Shown here in pieces: positions 59,694-64,000 of a stretch of DNA of 64,000 nt. Made by a program: the position numbers and the translations under genes. The DNA comes from Mycolicibacterium tusciae JS617. GTDB lineage: Bacteria; Actinomycetota; Actinomycetes; Mycobacteriales; Mycobacteriaceae. The notes beneath the pieces were generated by a model. That model ran no database searches, had not been told where the DNA came from, and saw only the letters and a program-made list of their open reading frames with translations. The stretch lies in NCBI RefSeq assembly GCF_000243415.2, contig NZ_AGJJ02000001.1:47843-111842 (forward strand), given 5' to 3'. How positions within the stretch are numbered: the first letter of the stretch is position 1; every line of letters starts with the position of its first letter.

Positions 59694-60317
59694 ATGGACA
59701 TGCCGTCATCTGGAGCCCCGTCCTACACCGCTGGACCGCGGATTGCTCCACGCAACCCCCGCCGCCACGTGCGCGTTCTCGCCGGGCTCGTCGGCGCCGT
59801 CTTACTGGCCGGATGCCAGGTGCCCTCCGTCGCGGGGCAGTCGCCACCCGACGGCACTGACTACCCCGTCCAACCGCCCGCAGACACGCTCACCGGGCCC
59901 GCACCGGTGTCCCGCGTGGTCGACGGCGACACCTTATGGGTCAAATCCGACGACGGTGACACCAAGGTCAGGCTGATCGGCATCGACACCCCAGAACTCG
60001 TCGATCCGCGCACTCCGGTGCAGTGCTTCGCCCAAGAAGCCTCCGACTTCACCAAGAGCGCCCTCACCGGACAGTTGGTGTACCTGGAGGACGATCCCAG
60101 CCAAGACAGCACCGACCGCTACGGCCGCCGCCTGGCCTATGTCTGGACCCTTGACGGCCGCCTGATCAACCTCGACCTCATCGCCGAGGGATACGCCAAC
60201 GAGTACACCTACTCCACGCCCTACCGCTACCAGCGCCAGTTCCGGGCCGCCGAAGCCGCCGCCGCTGAGCAGGATCGTGGACTGTGGAACCCCAAAACCT
60301 GTGCAGCACCACGCTGA
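59694..60317 (+). CDS. Thermonuclease (SNase)-family lipoprotein
   Basis: A 207-residue protein with a membrane leader and lipobox LLAGC at about residue 42, then the staphylococcal-nuclease fold: VSRVVDGDTLWVKSDDGDTK, VRLIGIDTPELVDP with catalytic Arg, LVYLEDDPSQDSTDRYGRRL with Asp/Arg, and AYVWTLDGRLINLDLIAEGY. Active-site residues appear intact. It would cut DNA or RNA outside the membrane. Its stop overlaps the next ATG (TGATG). Confidence 0.85.
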   Translation: MDMPSSGAPSYTAGPRIAPRNPRRHVRVLAGLVGAVLLAGCQVPSVAGQSPPDGTDYPVQPPADTLTGPAPVSRVVDGDTLWVKSDDGDTKVRLIGIDTPELVDPRTPVQCFAQEASDFTKSALTGQLVYLEDDPSQDSTDRYGRRLAYVWTLDGRLINLDLIAEGYANEYTYSTPYRYQRQFRAAEAAAAEQDRGLWNPKTCAAPR

Positions 60318-62161
60318 TGAGCACCGCCCCGGCACTCGCCACCCCGATTCCCGCAGCCCCGGTGCCGCGCAGCACCGCACGACGCACGCTCACTGCGCGC
60401 CGAGCAGGGATCCACGAGCGTGTCGTGCAGACCAGTGATGGGGTGCCGATCGCGGTGAGCGATTGGCTGCCCGACGGGCCAGTCGACCACACCGTCTTTC
60501 TGCTGCACGGCCTATGTCTTACCCGACACTCGTGGCAGGGCGTGGTGCGGCGGCTACGCCAGCCCGGTATCCGCGTCGTCTACTACGACCACCGCGGTCA
60601 CGGCAGCTCCGGACGCGCAGCACCGGCCACCTACAGTCCGGGCCAGCTGGCCCAGGACCTCGCCGAAATCGTGACCGCGCTGCGAATCTCAGGCCCGCTC
60701 ACCATGGCCGGACATTCGATGGGCGGCATGGCCGCGCTGAGTTACCTGGCCCGAGCCGCAACCGAGCAGCTGGTCCGCCCCTGCGGACTGGTGCTGGTAG
60801 CCACCGCAGCCGCAGGACTCACCGATCACGGTATCGCAAGGGTTCTGGCACTACCGGGCATCGACACCCTACTCGACGTGATCGACCACGTACCGCACAC
60901 CCTGCGCGAGCAAGTCATGCGTAGCCTCGCCCGACCGCTGTGCGACGTCGTGACCGGCGACCGCAAGGTCGCCACGGCGCTGGCCCAGGCATTCCGCGCC
61001 ACGCCCGCAGCGACCGCGCTGGGCTTTCTGCGCACACTCAAGACCTTCGATCAACGAGCCGTGCTGCCCACCATCTCGGCCGCCACCACGGTGATCAGCG
61101 GGTCAGCCGACATCCTCACCCCACCCGTGCATGGCGAGGAAATGGCCGCGGCGATCCCCGGTGCAACACACCTACACCTTGCGCACGCCGGCCACATGCT
61201 GCTTCACGAAGCATGCAACACCGTCAGCGACGCCATCCTGCGCACCACAGCGCGAACCCGCGATGGAGCGATGCCGACGGTGCGGCTGCTACCCCCGCAC
61301 AAGCACTATGTGGAGCCATTCGCCGGATCGCTCGCGGTCTTGCTGGCCAAGCCCACCAGTCGCATGGAAACCGTCAACGACCTCGACGGGCTTGTCCGGA
61401 CGTTTTGGCGCGTGCTGCGCGACAACCCGGCCGAACTCGCCCGCCGCTGCGCGCTCACGCCGCACTCTCGCGCCGAGTACCGCCAGGCGCGCGACGCCCA
61501 GCTCCACGACGCCATGGATGACGTCGAGATCGCACGGGTCGTGTGGATTCGGATCACCCAAGCACGCGCCCATACCACCCGCCCGACCGGAACCGGGTGG
61601 AAATACCACATCGATCCGGCCGGATCGTCGACCTCGATGCCGGGCTACCTCGAGGCGTACGTCGATCGGATGGCGGCCGCCGCCAAACGGCTGCATCACG
61701 TCAGCCTGGAATGCCGGCCCGCCATCGAGGTCGTGCGGTCCTACGGTGCGTTCGCCGGTGCGTGCCTGTACGTCGACCCACCCTATCTCGGGTCCACTCG
61801 CACCGACGGCGGCAACGGCTACCGCGTCGACATGCGCGACCTTGACGCTCACGCCGAACTGCTCGACGAGCTGCTCGCGTGCCGCGCCAGTGTCGTCCTC
61901 TCCGGATACGCATCCGACCTCTACGACCACACCCTGGCCGAGTGGTCACGTATCGAAATCCCCACGGGCACAGCCCAAGGCGGCACATACCAAACGCGCA
62001 CCGAGGTGATCTGGTCGAACCGGCCAATCGGTGAGCAGCCCGCCCTCTTCGACGTGATCCAACAGTTATCTGGGGGTTCCCCCGAAACGGCGTTCAAGCC
62101 CAGGACCGATGCCGTGACGTACAGATCCCCCACGACGTGCACGGAGGAGGAAATCCGATGA
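60317..62161 (+). CDS. Fusion of alpha/beta-hydrolase and D12-class (Dam-like) DNA methylase
   Basis: A 614-residue protein. Residues 30-320 form an alpha/beta-hydrolase: HTVFLLHGLCLTRHSWQGVV (oxyanion region), YYDHRGHGSSGRA, AGHSMGGMAALSYLARAATE (nucleophile Ser), SGSADILTPP (acid), HAGHMLLHE (His). From about 340 the sequence becomes a Dam-type adenine methylase: LPPHKHYVEPFAGSLAVLLA (SAM motif), TVNDLDGLVRTFWRVLRDNP, YVDPPYLGSTR (catalytic DPPY) and VVLSGYASDLYD. The usual N-terminal P-Y-x-G-G-K motif of D12 methylases is absent. An internal start (MPTVRLLPPH at 61271) could also yield the methylase alone. ATG 60317 overlaps the nuclease stop. Confidence 0.8.
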   Translation: MSTAPALATPIPAAPVPRSTARRTLTARRAGIHERVVQTSDGVPIAVSDWLPDGPVDHTVFLLHGLCLTRHSWQGVVRRLRQPGIRVVYYDHRGHGSSGRAAPATYSPGQLAQDLAEIVTALRISGPLTMAGHSMGGMAALSYLARAATEQLVRPCGLVLVATAAAGLTDHGIARVLALPGIDTLLDVIDHVPHTLREQVMRSLARPLCDVVTGDRKVATALAQAFRATPAATALGFLRTLKTFDQRAVLPTISAATTVISGSADILTPPVHGEEMAAAIPGATHLHLAHAGHMLLHEACNTVSDAILRTTARTRDGAMPTVRLLPPHKHYVEPFAGSLAVLLAKPTSRMETVNDLDGLVRTFWRVLRDNPAELARRCALTPHSRAEYRQARDAQLHDAMDDVEIARVVWIRITQARAHTTRPTGTGWKYHIDPAGSSTSMPGYLEAYVDRMAAAAKRLHHVSLECRPAIEVVRSYGAFAGACLYVDPPYLGSTRTDGGNGYRVDMRDLDAHAELLDELLACRASVVLSGYASDLYDHTLAEWSRIEIPTGTAQGGTYQTRTEVIWSNRPIGEQPALFDVIQQLSGGSPETAFKPRTDAVTYRSPTTCTEEEIR

Positions 62162-62478
62162 GCAACAGCCCGATTGAAACTGGCAACTCAGCCGACCTAT
62201 GGCAGCGGCAGGCATTCGCCGACACAGTCTTTCTCGCTACGGCACACGGTATGCCCCTAGCGCCTGAAACTGACCTCGGTCTATATCACCTGATACAGAT
62301 GCGAATTCGAGCGCAGAGCATGGCAGGGACCAAACTGGGGCGCTGGCTCGGCTGGGCTCAGTGCGCCGTCGTGGCAGCAAACGTCGGGCTGTCTCTAGAC
62401 GACATGAAGGCGATCAACCAGCGGTGCATGACCGAGCGGGCCGAGCAAAACGCACCCGCCACCGACGAAGTGCTGTAG
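62158..62478 (+). CDS. Unknown 106-residue helical protein
   Basis: ATG 62158 overlaps the methylase stop (ATGA) and has a strong GGAGGAGG site. Helical, with LWQRQAFADTVFLATAHGMP and LGRWLGWAQCAVVAANVGLS. It is probably co-produced with the hydrolase-methylase fusion. Similar small proteins follow methylases in actinophages, but I do not recognise the family. The gap 62479-62694 has a -10-like TATTAT word near 62613 and no gene. Confidence 0.55.
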   Translation: MSNSPIETGNSADLWQRQAFADTVFLATAHGMPLAPETDLGLYHLIQMRIRAQSMAGTKLGRWLGWAQCAVVAANVGLSLDDMKAINQRCMTERAEQNAPATDEVL

Positions 62479-62694
62479 ATAACCCACTGTGCTACAGGCA
62501 GAGACATCGGTGAGGCCACGGCAGCCCCCTCCGCCCACCTGTGCTGGAGGCGACCCCGGCCACACCGCCCAACCCCTCTTAATGGGAGGCTATAACCATC
62601 CGCTCCTGGTATTATGAAATAGGTTGAACACCCGCCTCACCCAGCGACAATACTGGCTCTCTGGGATCGGATGAACCGGAAGGAAGCGCCTACA

Positions 62695-62895
62695 ATGAGC
62701 ACCATGACGACCGCGCCCAAGCGCCCGCCCACCCACGATGAGGCCGTGACCCTCGCCGTGGCAGCAACCGGCCTCGCCGGCCACGACGTCTCACCCAACG
62801 CGCGTAACCTCCTCGACCGCATCGGCCGCGGCGATTTGACCTACGACGAGGCCGTCGCCGAGGTCATCGCGGAGTTCGGGCAACCCGCCCAGTAG
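62695..62895 (+). CDS. VbhA-like antitoxin of Fic locus
   Basis: A 66-residue protein from ATG 62695, with GGAAGGA ten bases upstream; an earlier ATG at 62671 contains that site. The helices TLAVAATGLAGHDVSPNARN and LDRIGRGDLTYDEAVAEVIA match the three-helix VbhA antitoxin fold. VbhA blocks Fic toxins with a Glu in an S/T-x-x-x-E-G/N motif. Here the aligned stretch reads TGLAGH, so the Glu appears to be missing. Its gene ends five bases before the Fic gene. Confidence 0.75.
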   Translation: MSTMTTAPKRPPTHDEAVTLAVAATGLAGHDVSPNARNLLDRIGRGDLTYDEAVAEVIAEFGQPAQ

Positions 62896-62899
62896 CACG

Positions 62900-63670
62900 T
62901 TGGCGTCCTACAGCCAGTGGGAGGACTACTTCTGGCCCGATGCGCCGGGGGTCCTGAAGAATCGCCTCAACATCAAAGACAGTTGGCAACTGCGCGAGGC
63001 CGAAACGCGAATCAGCCTGGTCCGTATGGCCGAGATCGTCACCCAGGACAACCCTCCCGACGTGATCGACCTCGACTACTACTGCGGGCTGCACCGCAAG
63101 ATCTTCGGTGACGTCTACGACTGGGCTGGCACACCCCGCACGGTCCCGAAGTTCGGCATGAGCAAACAGTGGCGCGACGTCGTCAACTTCGCCCCTGACG
63201 ACCGCACCGCACCGTGGGTCAAATACCACTACCGCCCAGGCCCCGAGGTCGCCGGCCGCGCGGCCTCCCAGTTCACCATGCTCGACTTCGAACTACGTGA
63301 CCCACAAAAAACCGCCCCGCACACCTTCATCCCCCTCATCGCCACCTCCTGGGGCGGGCTGGACAACATCCACCCATTCCGCGAAGGCAACACCCGAAGC
63401 CAGACCATCCTGTTCCACCAGATCTGCCGCAAGTACGGCTACGAGCTCGACGGCCAAAAGCTGTTCAATCGCCGAGAGGAATTCATCGGCGCCCGCTTCC
63501 ACGGACACGCCACCCAACAAGGGTACGGGCGACTCATCGCACTGCTGCTCGACACCGTGCACCAGCGTGAGCGCGACGCCGAACAGCTCAGCGAGCGTGA
63601 CCTACAGTGGGCCCAGTCGCTGCGCGAGACCTCCGAGCGTCGTGCAGGACCCGGAGGCCTGCACCTCTGA
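62900..63670 (+). CDS. Fic-domain AMP-transferase-like toxin
   Basis: A 256-residue Fic protein with TTG start. The active-site motif is HPFREGNTRSQT (consensus H-x-F-x-D/E-G-N-G/K-R), with Thr at the G/K place. The flap and N-terminal helices (YYCGLHRKIFGDVYDWAGTP) are typical. Fic toxins usually AMPylate targets such as gyrase and topoisomerase IV. VbhT/VbhA is a conjugative-plasmid pair of the same kind, which fits this setting. Confidence 0.88.
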   Translation: MASYSQWEDYFWPDAPGVLKNRLNIKDSWQLREAETRISLVRMAEIVTQDNPPDVIDLDYYCGLHRKIFGDVYDWAGTPRTVPKFGMSKQWRDVVNFAPDDRTAPWVKYHYRPGPEVAGRAASQFTMLDFELRDPQKTAPHTFIPLIATSWGGLDNIHPFREGNTRSQTILFHQICRKYGYELDGQKLFNRREEFIGARFHGHATQQGYGRLIALLLDTVHQRERDAEQLSERDLQWAQSLRETSERRAGPGGLHL

Positions 63671-63680
63671 CCGGCCCCGC

Positions 63681-63998
63681 CTACCCGTCGCGGCCGTCGA
63701 GCGCCGTGGACTCACAGCCGTCCCCCGGCCGAGGCAGATAGTAGGTCGCCCCGCACTCGTTGCACTGCGCCGTGCGGTGCAGAATCCCGCACCGACAGTG
63801 GCACACCCCGATCGTCACGCGATACGGACCCAGCTCGTGCCCGTTACCGCACACCGCCGGATACCGTGGCTCCGACCAACTCCCATCACGATTGCGGCGC
63901 AACGGAACACCACCGAAAGCGACCACCTCGGCGCCGGTCTCACCCGAGCCCCCACTCCATGCCGCAGTGCTGCTGGCGTCCGCGCTCACATCCCGCAT
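63681..63998 (-). CDS. Zinc-ribbon-like small protein (may extend past the window)
   Basis: A 105-residue protein from ATG 63998. Cys/His clusters: VCGNGHELGPY, GVCHCRCGIL and AQCNECGATYYLP, enough for one or two zinc sites. The N-terminal 45 residues are low complexity with FGGVPLRRNRDGSWSEP. The start could lie beyond the right edge. It is convergent with the Fic gene. Function unknown. Confidence 0.55.
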   Translation of the reverse strand: MRDVSADASSTAAWSGGSGETGAEVVAFGGVPLRRNRDGSWSEPRYPAVCGNGHELGPYRVTIGVCHCRCGILHRTAQCNECGATYYLPRPGDGCESTALDGRDG

Positions 63999-64000
63999 CC

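Overview
The window is high-GC actinobacterial DNA that reads as part of a large mycobacterial plasmid or plasmid-like accessory element. Evidence: a type VII (ESX) secretion gene cluster of mycobacterial type, an MPT63-like secreted protein, a primase-type plasmid replication protein beside a ParA/ParB-like pair, three toxin-antitoxin type loci (AbrB/RelE-like, MazEF-like, Fic), a giant methylase-helicase of the kind carried by conjugative elements and phages, and many GTGA/ATGA gene overlaps. I cannot see a relaxase, EccD, EccE, mycosin or an EsxA/EsxB pair; the secretion operon runs off the left edge, so these may lie outside.

Layout. 76-17339 (minus strand): an ESX operon reading from an EspC-like gene (17339) through an EspB-like PPE/WXG-type protein, several small and proline-rich accessory proteins, a DUF5631/5632-like protein, three proteins built on a related N-terminal module with different C-terminal enzymatic tails (NlpC-like, lytic transglycosylase, M15-like peptidase), then EccB and an EccC split into two genes. 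A TnpB gene in the opposite orientation (13997-15187) interrupts this operon. 17499-22637: a divergent tandem-RHH-like regulator, the replication protein, a lipoprotein, and ParB/ParA. 22638-23899: gene-free, with 12-bp-periodic ATGTTGC repeats, a candidate centromere or origin. 23900-44093: plasmid backbone and accessory genes, including the 1925-residue methylase-helicase, HTH regulators with visible operators and promoters, two toxin-antitoxin pairs, an MPT63-like secreted protein and a second TnpB element bounded by hairpins.

44697-58940 is a 14.2-kb insertion that I infer to be a single transposon-like unit. It carries three overlapping tyrosine recombinase genes plus a small coiled-coil gene (the Tn554/RIT arrangement) followed by a cargo of catabolic genes: a LysR regulator, a beta-propeller protein, a tautomerase/decarboxylase/hydratase/HpaI-aldolase set, a DapA-family enzyme, a class II aldolase and an XRE-cupin regulator. 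It splits a membrane-protein gene whose two halves (44140-44694 and 58941-59129) rejoin in frame across the insertion.

59155-63998 returns to plasmid accessory genes: a nuclease lipoprotein, an alpha/beta-hydrolase fused in frame to a truncated Dam-type methylase, and a Fic locus. Working model: replication, partition and toxin-antitoxin genes maintain the element, the ESX operon with its secreted wall hydrolases may serve cell-envelope passage or transfer, and the recombinase-borne catabolic island is later cargo.
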